DNA of 64,000 bases from Roseobacter sp. SK209-2-6 (GTDB lineage Bacteria > Pseudomonadota > Alphaproteobacteria > Rhodobacterales > Rhodobacteraceae), in NCBI RefSeq assembly GCF_000169455.1, contig NZ_AAYC01000002.1:434001-498000 (forward strand), in the 5' to 3' direction. A program made the position numbers and the translations under genes. Shown one piece after another: positions 34,813 through 42,489 of this stretch; position 1 is the first letter of the stretch; each line of letters opens with the position of its first letter. The notes beneath the pieces were generated by a model. It was not told the origin of the DNA. It saw nothing but the letters and a program-made list of their open reading frames with translations, and did no database searches.

Positions 34813-35991
34813 TTAGGTGATGATGGGGAATTCGCGCGCTGCCCGGCGCGTCAGCAGTTCGGCGCCATCCTCACGGATGACGATATTCTCTTCGTGCAGC
34901 ATCATTTTACCGTCGCCAAAGGCCAGTCCCGGCTCCAGCGTCAACACCATGCCAGCCTCGATCAGGGTCTCATCCCCGGGCATCAAAGAGGGCCATTCGG
35001 TCACCTGCATGCCAAGGCCATGGCCCATGCGGCCGATCTGATGGCCACTGCAGCCTCCCTCTTCCAGCATCTGCGCCATGACGCCCCAAAGATCGGTGGT
35101 GGTGATTCCTGGGCGGGCGGCTTTCAGACCTGCTTCTGTCGCACACCAGGCCAGGTCATAGGCTGATTTGGCAGCATCCGAGGCATGGCCAAAGGCAAAG
35201 TTGCGATCAAAATCGCAGCTGTAACCATCATAAAGCGCGCCCGTATCCAAAAGCAGCATATCACCTTCGGCGATCACTCGATCCGAAGGGCGATTGATCA
35301 CATCCTCAAATCCGCCGGGGCCCGAACTGCCTACCAGATAGGGCACATCATCGGCGCCTTTTTGCAGCAGGTCGATCTTGAACTTGGCAAAGGCCTGGCG
35401 TTCGGTATCGCCCGCCTTGATGTGCTTTGGCAGGTCCTCAAAAGCGGCAGAGGCAATGCTGCACATCCGGGCGATCTTGGCGATCTCCGCCTCGGATTTC
35501 ACCATGCGCTGGCTGCGCACCACCTCGGTTGCATCCGTTAGCGTGATCCCGTTGAGCCCGGCTTGCAGCCTCTGCAGATCCGCCGCAGGCATACGAACAT
35601 GGGTTTCATGACCCATCGGCAGGCCCAGAGTACCGCCCTTTGGCATGACTTCGCGCAGGGTCTCGCTGAGCAGAGAAATGCCGTCATCCTCGGGCTGCGG
35701 CGCCAGCCAAGTGCGAATGTCGGAGATCCAGGTCAGAGCCATGCTAGGGCCACCAATTTCAGGAATCACCGCAATTGGCGCACCACTGGCGGGGATCACC
35801 ACAAACCAGGGCCGCGTTGGGCTCAGCCAAAATATGGTATCAAAGCCGGTGAAATAGCGCACTTCCGGTTCTGTCGTCAGCAGCATGGCGTCAAGGTCAA
35901 GGCGCGCCATGATCCGTTGCGCCGCCTCCGTGCGCATTTCAAATTCGGCAGTGCTAAAACCGCGTGCGGCGGCGGGATGCAGGTCCGTCAT
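34813..35991 (-). CDS. M24-family metallohydrolase (Xaa-Pro dipeptidase / ectoine hydrolase-like), metal site intact
   Basis: The 392-residue pita-bread protein has all five metal ligands: LLLDTG (Asp), SCDFDRNF (Asp), GHGLGMQ (His), LTLEPG (Glu) and HEENIVI (Glu). The N-terminal domain has VRYFTGFDTIFWLSPTRPW. The family includes prolidases and the ectoine hydrolases DoeA/EutD, which open a cyclic amidine. Here it is flanked by a EutA-like gene one base upstream and the flavoprotein gene 19 bases downstream. An amide or ring hydrolysis on the locus substrate is inferred. Confidence 0.88.
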   Translation of the reverse strand: MTDLHPAAARGFSTAEFEMRTEAAQRIMARLDLDAMLLTTEPEVRYFTGFDTIFWLSPTRPWFVVIPASGAPIAVIPEIGGPSMALTWISDIRTWLAPQPEDDGISLLSETLREVMPKGGTLGLPMGHETHVRMPAADLQRLQAGLNGITLTDATEVVRSQRMVKSEAEIAKIARMCSIASAAFEDLPKHIKAGDTERQAFAKFKIDLLQKGADDVPYLVGSSGPGGFEDVINRPSDRVIAEGDMLLLDTGALYDGYSCDFDRNFAFGHASDAAKSAYDLAWCATEAGLKAARPGITTTDLWGVMAQMLEEGGCSGHQIGRMGHGLGMQVTEWPSLMPGDETLIEAGMVLTLEPGLAFGDGKMMLHEENIVIREDGAELLTRRAAREFPIIT

Positions 35992-35992
35992 C

Positions 35993-36778
35993 TTATTGGT
36001 CTCGGGATCTCAATTGAGTGTGAAAAAGAACGCCTGCGCCTGTAACGCTTTCGCGTATCCCGGCCAGCCGGGCCAGGTGCCAGGCGGTGACCTGATTGCT
36101 CGACAGAACCGGTTTGCCCAGTTGTGCCTCTGCCTCGGCAAGGACCGACAGCACCCGCAGACTGGTGCAGGAGACAAAGACACACTCGCAATCGGTCCGT
36201 GCACCGACCTCTTTGATCGCGGTCAGGATACTGCCAGAGGAGATCCGGGCGACCTTGAAATCATCGGACTGATTAAACGTGCCAATAGCATTCACCTCGA
36301 ACCCCGCTTCCGCCAGGTTACCACGCATTTCTACTGTGACATCAGGTGCATAGGGGGTGATCAATGCGATGCGTTTCAGGCCCAGAGCCCGCAACGCGGC
36401 CTTGCATGCCGTTATGGGATTGCTGGTTTTTGCCTGAGGATGGGCACTTCGCAGGATTTGATCCACCCTGCCCTCGCTAATCATGGTGGCGCCAGAGGTG
36501 CAGCAATAGCCGATGGCATCAAACTCAAAGGATGTCGGGAGCAGCCCTGCGGCGACGGGCAAATCCGCCTCCATTTGCCGCAGCGTATCGCAGGTCACTT
36601 CCATCTCGTTGGGGATCCGCGCGTGATAGAGGGCGACCCCATCCTGACGCAGAAGGCTCGCGACCTCATGCTCAATCGTCTGATCCGATTGCAGCACGAT
36701 CAACCCGATCCGGGCGCGCGCGCCCAGCCCTGCGTCCTGCGCTGCGTTCAGATTTTGAATGTCGGGCGCGGCGCTCAT
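35993..36778 (-). CDS. Asp/Glu-racemase superfamily protein (EutA-like), copy 2
   Basis: This 261-residue protein has both Cys motifs, GYCCTSGATMISEGR and FVSCTSLRVLSVLAEAE. It is more like EutA of ectoine utilisation operons than copy 1 is. It ends one base before the M24 gene starts (TAA-G-ATG), so the pair is coupled as in eutA/eutD arrangements. It heads a three-gene operon whose promoter faces the gntR gene across a region with a double palindrome. No strong ribosome binding site is visible. Its catalytic role is not known. Confidence 0.85.
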   Translation of the reverse strand: MSAAPDIQNLNAAQDAGLGARARIGLIVLQSDQTIEHEVASLLRQDGVALYHARIPNEMEVTCDTLRQMEADLPVAAGLLPTSFEFDAIGYCCTSGATMISEGRVDQILRSAHPQAKTSNPITACKAALRALGLKRIALITPYAPDVTVEMRGNLAEAGFEVNAIGTFNQSDDFKVARISSGSILTAIKEVGARTDCECVFVSCTSLRVLSVLAEAEAQLGKPVLSSNQVTAWHLARLAGIRESVTGAGVLFHTQLRSRDQ

Positions 36779-36886
36779 AGCATGCGCCCGGAAGTCTGGC
36801 AGTTCACGGTTCTATTTCCTCCCTGTACCTCACATCTTGAATTTCATGGGCAACCCATGCAGTCAGAAGAGAGTTCCTTGAGAGGT

Positions 36887-36917
36887 TGGTATATACCACT
36901 ATATTGGTATATACCAA
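36887..36917. promoter_or_regulatory. Double palindromic GntR/HutC operator
   Basis: TGGTATATACCA (36887-36898) and TTGGTATATACCAA (36904-36917) are two perfect palindromes with centres 18 bases apart. They lie 27-57 bases before the gntR start and about 110 bases before the divergent racemase gene. HutC-type GntR regulators bind this kind of GGTATATACC dyad. Confidence 0.8.
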
Positions 36918-36943
36918 GAGAAATCTTGTGAAAGTGAAGTTGA

Positions 36944-37687
36944 ATGAACGAAGACAGCAACAACCAAAGAGCTAAAGGGCCTGCCTTTCAAAAGGTTATC
37001 GAATTCCTGCGTGCGCAAATTCAATTTGGCAAACTGCAGGAACACGCGGCCCTGCCATCGGAACGCGCCCTTGGCGAACAGTTCAACATCAGCAGAATGA
37101 CCGCGCGCAGGGCTCTTCTGGCGCTTGAGATGGAAGGTCTGGCCTATAGTTCTGACCGGCGTGGGCGTTTTGTTTCACCGCAGAGACTGACCTACGACAT
37201 CAGCAAGACAGTCAGTTTTTCGGAACACGCCGAAGAGGGAGCTCTGGGGCTGTCGATCAAACTCGTTTCGCAAGGAATGATAGAGGCCACGCCACAAATT
37301 GCCGCCAAGTTATCGATCGAAGAAGGCAGAGAGCTTTATACCTACACCCGGCTGTTCAGCCTCAAGGGGCATCCGGCCTTTATTGAGGAAGAATTTGCAA
37401 TTGCAGATCTGTTTCCGGACATGTTCAGCCACAGCCTGGAACAATCCACAACGCGGCTCATGGAGCAGGAATACAACATGCCCGCGCATTCCGGCGACAT
37501 CTCCATTCGAATGCGTGCATTGAACGAGGCAGAATCCAAACTTCTGAACTTGCCAACCTATCATGCCGGCATTGAGTTGGAGCAGGTTATTCTGGACCAC
37601 AGAGGTCAGCCGTTCTGTTTTGGCCGACAACTCTGGCGAGGAGAGTTGGCGGAGTTCACAGCCCATGCCGTTGTTCGTAATCGATGA
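36944..37687 (+). CDS. GntR-family (HutC/UTRA) transcriptional regulator
   Basis: The 247-residue protein has an N-terminal GntR winged helix (about residues 10-75: LPSERALGEQFNISRMTARRAL and GRFVSP). A C-terminal UTRA effector domain (~90-240) has LYTYTRLFSLKGHPAFIEEE and FCFGRQLWRGELAEF. UTRA domains bind small metabolites that release the repressor. The divergent racemase/M24/flavoprotein operon and the double palindrome between them make these its likely targets, with control of its own gene. IS fragments begin about 100 bases after its stop, so it is the last intact gene of the catabolic locus. Confidence 0.92.
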   Translation: MNEDSNNQRAKGPAFQKVIEFLRAQIQFGKLQEHAALPSERALGEQFNISRMTARRALLALEMEGLAYSSDRRGRFVSPQRLTYDISKTVSFSEHAEEGALGLSIKLVSQGMIEATPQIAAKLSIEEGRELYTYTRLFSLKGHPAFIEEEFAIADLFPDMFSHSLEQSTTRLMEQEYNMPAHSGDISIRMRALNEAESKLLNLPTYHAGIELEQVILDHRGQPFCFGRQLWRGELAEFTAHAVVRNR

Positions 37688-37784
37688 CACGCAATGTTTC
37701 TTCTCCCTCGCGAACGCTTCGCCTCTACAAGACTCGGGTTGCAGCCCGAAAACCAATAAAGTCTTTTGTGCAGGATGCGGTTAT

Positions 37785-37934
37785 TGAGCAGCCTCATCTG
37801 ACTGGTCCAAGTTGATTGTTAGTGGATGATTGGCCTGCTTTTCATCGGGATGATTGCCTCTGGCGCTGGCGGGCGATAGCCCAATGCACTGTGTGGCCGT
37901 TTGGTGTTGTAGTGTTTCCTCCATTCTCCGATCA
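37785..37934 (-). mobile_element. Degenerate IS3-family terminus (old copy)
   Basis: The sequence matches the left end of the intact elements at 38564 and 49900: a terminal repeat reading TGAGCAGCCTCATCTGACTG, then the 3' end of orfB with the TATCGCCCG and ACACCAAACGGCC equivalents. It has many substitutions and stops abruptly near 37934. It is a truncated relict of a related but different copy. Confidence 0.7.
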
Positions 37935-38078
37935 TCCCCTGAACTTAAACCCTGCATTTACGGATTGGATGATGGGATGGCCTGCGGGATGGACAGATCC
38001 GCTGCAGCCGGTAACGGGGTGGTCCCAATGGCTGCAGCAAGCGCGTATGCAGAACTGAAAAAGGAATTCCCGGCTTAG
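37935..38078 (+). pseudogene. C-terminal remnant of a phage-type C5-cytosine DNA methyltransferase
   Basis: Two overlapping frames encode pieces of one protein end. The first gives LNPAFTDWMMGWPAGWTD and the second, one frame over, gives RSAAAGNGVVPMAAASAYAEL before a TAG. In phage-type cytosine methyltransferases an NPxFVEWLMGWPxGWT segment is followed by GNGVVP (motif X), so this is a frameshifted last ~50 residues. The rest is cut off at the IS fragment boundary. Confidence 0.6.
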
Positions 38079-38220
38079 GAGGCCGGGGACTTCCCCACAG
38101 CACCTTCCTATTTGTCTATCAATAGATGAGTGAAGAAACCTGTTAGCTCTGTGTCACGCGGACATTCTCCTACTTACAGAACAAGCGTATGGTGCGGTAA
38201 TATCTCGACGCATTGGCAAG

Positions 38221-38601
38221 GTGGATTTCAAATTGAATGAGTTTCTAAGAGGCTATTTTGCGTTGGGACTGCTCGCCGGGATTGGGGCGGCTGTTCTGTT
38301 CTTTGTTTTTGTCGTCGGTGTGGATTACTGCCCACTTCTGCCTTGCTCAAATCTGGGTTCAATTTCCGCCAGTTCGGGAGTTGGTAACATCGGCATGCAA
38401 GAGCTTAGGGTTCAAGAGGGTATCGCGCATTCCTCGAAATCTATGGCCTGGGCGGCCTGGGTCACAATTGTCGTGGGAACAATCAGTGCAGGCATTCTGA
38501 TATTTACACTTTCGGCAACACAGAAGGCCGTAGCCGCCTCGGTCGAAGGAAACCAAATAGCAGTGATCAGCCCCATCGAAGTGGTCCAGTGTGAGTGTTA
38601 G
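38221..38601 (+). pseudogene. Membrane protein gene truncated by IS insertion
   Basis: A GTG start opens a frame with two hydrophobic helices (ALGLLAGIGAAVLFFVFVVG and AWAAWVTIVVGTISAGILIF), an intervening Cys-containing loop and ATQKAVAASVEGNQIA. From 38564 on the frame runs into the insertion sequence, so the last ~12 residues are IS-derived. No family is recognised. The missing 3' part is not found after the IS. Confidence 0.5.
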
Positions 38602-39413
38602 TGCATGATCGGCCTGGTTTCCACCGGAACGATGGCTTCCGGAGCCGGTGGGCGATAGCCCAGAGCACTATGCGGCCGTTTTGTGTTGTAGTGATTTCTC
38701 CATTGTTCAATCAGGATCTGGGCTTCACGCAGGCTGTAAAATACCTCTCCATTCAGCAGCTCGTCTCTGAAGCGCGCGTTGAAGCTTTCACAGTATCCGT
38801 TCTCCCAAGGTGATCCTGGTTCAATGTAGGCCGTTTGGGCACCGACCGCTGCGATCCAATCTCGAACGGCCTGAGCAATGAACTCTGGGCCATTATCTGA
38901 TCTGATGAAAGCAGGAACGCCACGCAGGATGAAAAGATCTGTCAGCGCGTCAATAACTTCTGCCGAGTTCAAGCGCCTCTTCACCCGGATCGCCAGGCAT
39001 TCCCGGCTGTGTTCATCCAGAATGTTCAGTGTCCGGAACGCTTTCCCGTCATCCGTTCGATGGTGCACGAAGTCATAGGACCAGACATGGTCACGATATT
39101 CGGGCCGGAGTCGAACACACGACCCGTCGTTCAGCCAGAGCCGTCCTTTCTTCGGTTGTTTCATTGGAACTTTCAGCCCCTCACGCCGCCATAGGCGCTC
39201 AACACGTTTGTCGTTGATTTGCCAGCCGGCGTCTCTCAGAAGAGCCGCTATCCGACGGTAACCGTATCGACCATATTGGCGTGTCAGTTCGATCATGTCA
39301 GACACCAACCGGTCTTCGTCAGCACGTCCAACAGGCACCCGCCTCTGTGTGGAACGGTGCTGTCCCAGAACACGGCAGGCGCGACGCTCTGAGACGTGGA
39401 ACTGGCGTCGCAC
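38598..39413 (-). CDS. IS3-family transposase OrfB, copy 1
   Basis: The 271 residues contain an HTH_21-like start (YGYRRIAALLRDAGW) and an rve integrase core. The catalytic triad is Asp in SYDFVHHRTDDG, Asp in FIRSDNGPEF and Glu in ENGYCESFNARF. The frame is also open upstream toward orfA, so OrfB is probably made as an OrfAB fusion or by coupled initiation. All catalytic residues are present, so the copy may be active. Confidence 0.92.
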   Translation of the reverse strand: MRRQFHVSERRACRVLGQHRSTQRRVPVGRADEDRLVSDMIELTRQYGRYGYRRIAALLRDAGWQINDKRVERLWRREGLKVPMKQPKKGRLWLNDGSCVRLRPEYRDHVWSYDFVHHRTDDGKAFRTLNILDEHSRECLAIRVKRRLNSAEVIDALTDLFILRGVPAFIRSDNGPEFIAQAVRDWIAAVGAQTAYIEPGSPWENGYCESFNARFRDELLNGEVFYSLREAQILIEQWRNHYNTKRPHSALGYRPPAPEAIVPVETRPIMH

Positions 39414-39445
39414 ATGATCAATGCAGTTACGGCGGCGCGAGGGGC

Positions 39446-39724
39446 TCAGAAGTTTCCCCGTGCAGCTTCCGACAGAATGAGCTTGTCCAATGTCAGATCA
39501 GAAACTGCCCAACGCAGCCGGTCATTCTCCTTCTGAAGTCGCTTTAGTTCCTTCAGTTGGTCGGTTCCCATACCGCCATATTGCTTGCGCCAGCGATAGA
39601 AGGTTTGTTCTGTAATCTGCACCTGTCGAATGGCGTCTACGCGCGGCATCCCTTGGCCGCAAAGCACCTCAACCTGCCGTAACTTCGTGACAATCTCTTC
39701 GGGCTTGTGTCGCTTGATTCCCAT
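39446..39724 (-). CDS. IS3-family transposase OrfA, copy 1
   Basis: The 92-residue DNA-binding partner has a helix-turn-helix (EEIVTKLRQVEVLCGQGMP through ITEQTFYRWRKQYGG) and a leucine-zipper-like helix (LKELKRLQKENDRLRWAVSD). It differs from copy 2 at FYRW/FYLW and RLRW/RLRR. Confidence 0.92.
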   Translation of the reverse strand: MGIKRHKPEEIVTKLRQVEVLCGQGMPRVDAIRQVQITEQTFYRWRKQYGGMGTDQLKELKRLQKENDRLRWAVSDLTLDKLILSEAARGNF

Positions 39725-39885
39725 ATCTGATCCTCCGTTTCCTAACTATACGGGCGGATCACTTCAGTGGGGGAGGATCAAGAGCCCACATTGTCGAATG
39801 CTGAACGACGACCCAAAGCCTCCTATTGGGTTTAAGCCCGTTGTCCACTTTTGCAGCGCAATGGGGCACGGGGCATTTGTCGAGA

Positions 39886-40557
39886 TTACTTAAGCGGCAA
39901 AAACAAGCCTGCCACAGCCTCCTGTTCCGACACTTCGGGAAAGAAGGCGATGCGTTGGCAATAAAGCGGGAAATCTCTCGTCTCCTCCCCGCTTTCAGGA
40001 AGCCAGTCGCGGTAGAGATAGAGGGAGGCCGTTTCAAGATCGTCGCTATTGCCTACAACCCTCAATACGGCACAGCGTCCGCCCGGAATGACCCCTGAAA
40101 CCACACCTTGCTCGTCTTCATCAATACCGCGATCTGTCGCCACACAGATGTCCAATCGATATTCCCGGGGATCGGTGCTTTGGGGATCAGAATGGAAGAC
40201 GTTGAATGTTTCGCTGTTTAACGGCGAAAGACCCTTCGCCTTTCGCCAGAGGATAAACCGCTGGATGGTCGCCCCAATCCCGGCCGGTGGACCGCGGTGC
40301 TCTATGATTGCCACTGGAATAGTTTCCGTCTCTCGGATTGTTACGTCGTCTGCCTTGAATGTCTGTTGCATGAGCTTACTCCTCGCGTTGGTGAGAGGCC
40401 CGAAGGCCGCAAGCCACTGCTCCCAATCAGGAGCACCCCGGAAGGACGATGGCGACTGCCCGAACCGTTGTCGAAAGGCGCGGGCGAAGGCGTCAGGTGC
40501 TTCGTATCCGGCATCCATCGCGATCTGCGTGATGCTTTGATCGTCACGAAAGGCCAT
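39886..40557 (-). pseudogene. Truncated AraC-family regulator with GyrI-like domain
   Basis: The frame gives the second half of an AraC helix-turn-helix (DDQSITQIAMDAGYEAPDAF, then FGQSPSSFRG). A linker and a GyrI-like effector-binding domain follow (VTIRETETIPVAIIEHRGP to the end). The N-terminal DNA-binding helices are missing: at 40555 the sequence changes abruptly into an IS3 orfB fragment in the opposite orientation. It is not expected to work as a regulator. Confidence 0.75.
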
Positions 40558-40898
40558 CCGGTCGGACAACGGCTCAGAGTTCATTGCGCAAGCTGTGCGA
40601 GACTGGATTGAAGCCGTAGGCGCCAAGACCGCCGACATCGAGCCAGGATCACCCAAGGAAAATGGATACTGCGAAAGCTTCAACGCAAGGCTTCAGGATG
40701 AACTGCTGAACGGCGAGATCTTCTACTCGCTACGAGAGGCGCAGATCCTGATCGAGCAATGGAGGAAACACTACAACACAAAACGACCACATAGTGCATT
40801 GGATTATCGCCCGCCAGCCCCAGAGGTCATCGTTCCGATGGAACCCAGGCCAATCATGCACTAACATTCAAATCGGACCATTCAAGTGGGGCTGATCA
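40556..40898 (+). mobile_element. IS3-family orfB 3' fragment with terminal repeat, plus orientation
   Basis: The fragment starts inside the catalytic core (IRSDNGSEFIAQAVRDW), runs through ENGYCESFNARLQDELLN to the orfB stop at 40864, and ends with a terminal repeat finishing GCTGATCA at 40898. It is clearly diverged from the intact copies. It replaced the 5' part of the AraC gene. Confidence 0.85.
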
Positions 40899-41034
40899 CT
40901 GCGCCACTCAATGCTACCGTTCCAACCCATACTACTTAAGTATAGGGTTATTGAGCATTTTATTCAATTTCATCCAATGCACTAGCTAACTATCCATTAT
41001 GGATCCGATCTAGTCCATACCCGCATGTTAGCGT

Positions 41035-42489
41035 TTGACACAACCTACTCTTGTGAGGACCGTCGTGCGCATTTCGCATCAACCAGCAATCTCGGACACC
41101 GACCGCAAAGTGAATGCGGTGCTGCACCTTGAGACGCCCACAGGAGAAATGGTGACGATCGCGCAATGGTCCCTATCGGTTTTGATTTGGCCCGAAGAAG
41201 GGCCGAAATGCCCTCAAACTGGGACGTTGAGTGTTCCGTTTCAGGGTGTTGATGTCAGGTTTCCGGTCCGGTTGGAGCGGGCACATGAGACCAATGAAGT
41301 TCTTTTGAAGGGTCTCAGCGGACGTCAGCGAGAAACTCTGGCTCTCTTCTATCGAGCACTGCTTTCCGGAAAAATGGCTTCCAGTTCCGACGTAATCACC
41401 AGCCTAGATACGCCGGTTGACCTGGTACCCATGGAAGAGACTACATCCGAGGCTACCACGACCAAATTGATTGGGAAGTTTCGTGTCTTCCGCGTCGCAT
41501 TGAACATTGTCACCTATTTGGTCTTGGCAGCTTTTATCATTGGGGTGATTGGCAACAATATTTTGACCAATCTCGACCGGATCGATATTCAGCACGGACG
41601 TGTCCTTGCGCCTATTACGGAACTTCCTGTGCCTCGAAATGGGTATGTAGAGAGTGTGCGAGCGAACATAGGTGAAACGGTTCAGGCAGGTACTACGCTT
41701 GTCCAAGTGATTGATCCTATCTATGCATCTGAACTAAAAAAGGCCGAGGCTGAGCTACGAGCCGCAGAGGCAACTTTGGAGGTTTTTCTTGGAGCCAAAT
41801 CACAGTTGTTTGAGCTGGAAACGGAGCCAGCACTACTAGTGAAGCTAGCGGGCGTTGCTCGTATTTTCCAAGACTTTTCCGACTCTAGAGATTTTGATGA
41901 TATTCGACGCCGCTGGATTAACCTTCGGGATCGTGATCCGGTGGCCGCTGAAGCTTTTGATCCGCTAAAACTCACGCATAAACTCGTTGCTTCTCATATT
42001 GACATCGCACGTTTGGAAGTAAGCAAACGTCAAGCAGAATTAGAGGGCCGTCTAGCCTTGGTCAGGTCAACTCAGATCATTGCACAACAGCAGGGCACCA
42101 TTCGTGAGGTTCTAGTCCAGAAAGGTCAGTTTCTTAGCTCAGGCGACCTAGCCGTGAAAATGGAGCGCCAAGAGGCACGTTTGACCATGGGCTGGGTATC
42201 CGAGCGCTTTGCTGAAACGATCTACATCGGAATGCCTGCAACCATTGGCTTCAATGAAGCCGGGGAGTCGAAACGTGTGAAAGGGACGGTTGTAGACGTG
42301 ATGGCAGGGGATCACCCAGAACGACCAGGAGAATTCGGCATCATCGTCACAATTCAACCATCTGGGTTAGAACTTGCGGAACTCCGAGCTAGCCTGCGCA
42401 TTGGTGCCCCGGTGAATCTAGAGGCAGAACGGCAGGTATATTCCCGCTTAAAAGCCTGGTTCGCCTCGTGGATGCAAACCGATGTATGA
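41035..42489 (+). CDS. Alg44-like membrane-fusion protein of the polysaccharide synthase (PilZ-like N-terminus)
   Basis: The 484-residue layout matches Alg44 of alginate synthesis: an N-terminal cytoplasmic beta domain (~1-110), a transmembrane helix (FRVALNIVTYLVLAAFIIGVIG near 150-172), then a HlyD/MFP-like periplasmic part. The latter has RVLAPITELPVPRNGYVESV, a coiled coil with ELKKAEAELRAAEATLEV, and a returning lipoyl half. In the PilZ region the expected DxSxxG is QWSLSV, so c-di-GMP binding may be lost. The listed TTG start is the furthest possible; a GTG at 41065 has GAGGA in front and is a good alternative. The gene overlaps the synthase gene by eight bases. Confidence 0.78.
   Translation: MTQPTLVRTVVRISHQPAISDTDRKVNAVLHLETPTGEMVTIAQWSLSVLIWPEEGPKCPQTGTLSVPFQGVDVRFPVRLERAHETNEVLLKGLSGRQRETLALFYRALLSGKMASSSDVITSLDTPVDLVPMEETTSEATTTKLIGKFRVFRVALNIVTYLVLAAFIIGVIGNNILTNLDRIDIQHGRVLAPITELPVPRNGYVESVRANIGETVQAGTTLVQVIDPIYASELKKAEAELRAAEATLEVFLGAKSQLFELETEPALLVKLAGVARIFQDFSDSRDFDDIRRRWINLRDRDPVAAEAFDPLKLTHKLVASHIDIARLEVSKRQAELEGRLALVRSTQIIAQQQGTIREVLVQKGQFLSSGDLAVKMERQEARLTMGWVSERFAETIYIGMPATIGFNEAGESKRVKGTVVDVMAGDHPERPGEFGIIVTIQPSGLELAELRASLRIGAPVNLEAERQVYSRLKAWFASWMQTDV

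Larger units (their letters stand above)
38564..39780 (-). mobile_element. IS3-family insertion sequence, copy 1 (1217 bp)
   Basis: Left end TGATCAGCCCCATCGAAGTG and right end (complement) TGATCCTCCCCCACTGAAGTG form imperfect inverted repeats ending in TGATC. It encodes orfA and orfB on the minus strand. It is almost identical to copy 2 at 49900-51116 and lies in the same orientation. The outer left flank ends CAG; the inner right flank begins AGA. Confidence 0.9.

Noticed and set aside
33510-34820. 436-codon plus-strand open frame opposite the dimethylglycine-dehydrogenase-like gene
   Set aside because: It is a shadow of the FAD domain coding strand, with no homology and no ribosome site.
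19616-37687. Assignment of the locus as a plain ectoine/hydroxyectoine operon
   Set aside because: The importer and EutA/M24-like genes fit, but eutB, eutC, eutE/doeB and the aminotransferase are absent, and the Rieske and sox genes have no place in that route.
37816-38058. Independent 80-codon gene
   Set aside because: Its start lies in an IS fragment, and its end is one frame of the methyltransferase remnant.
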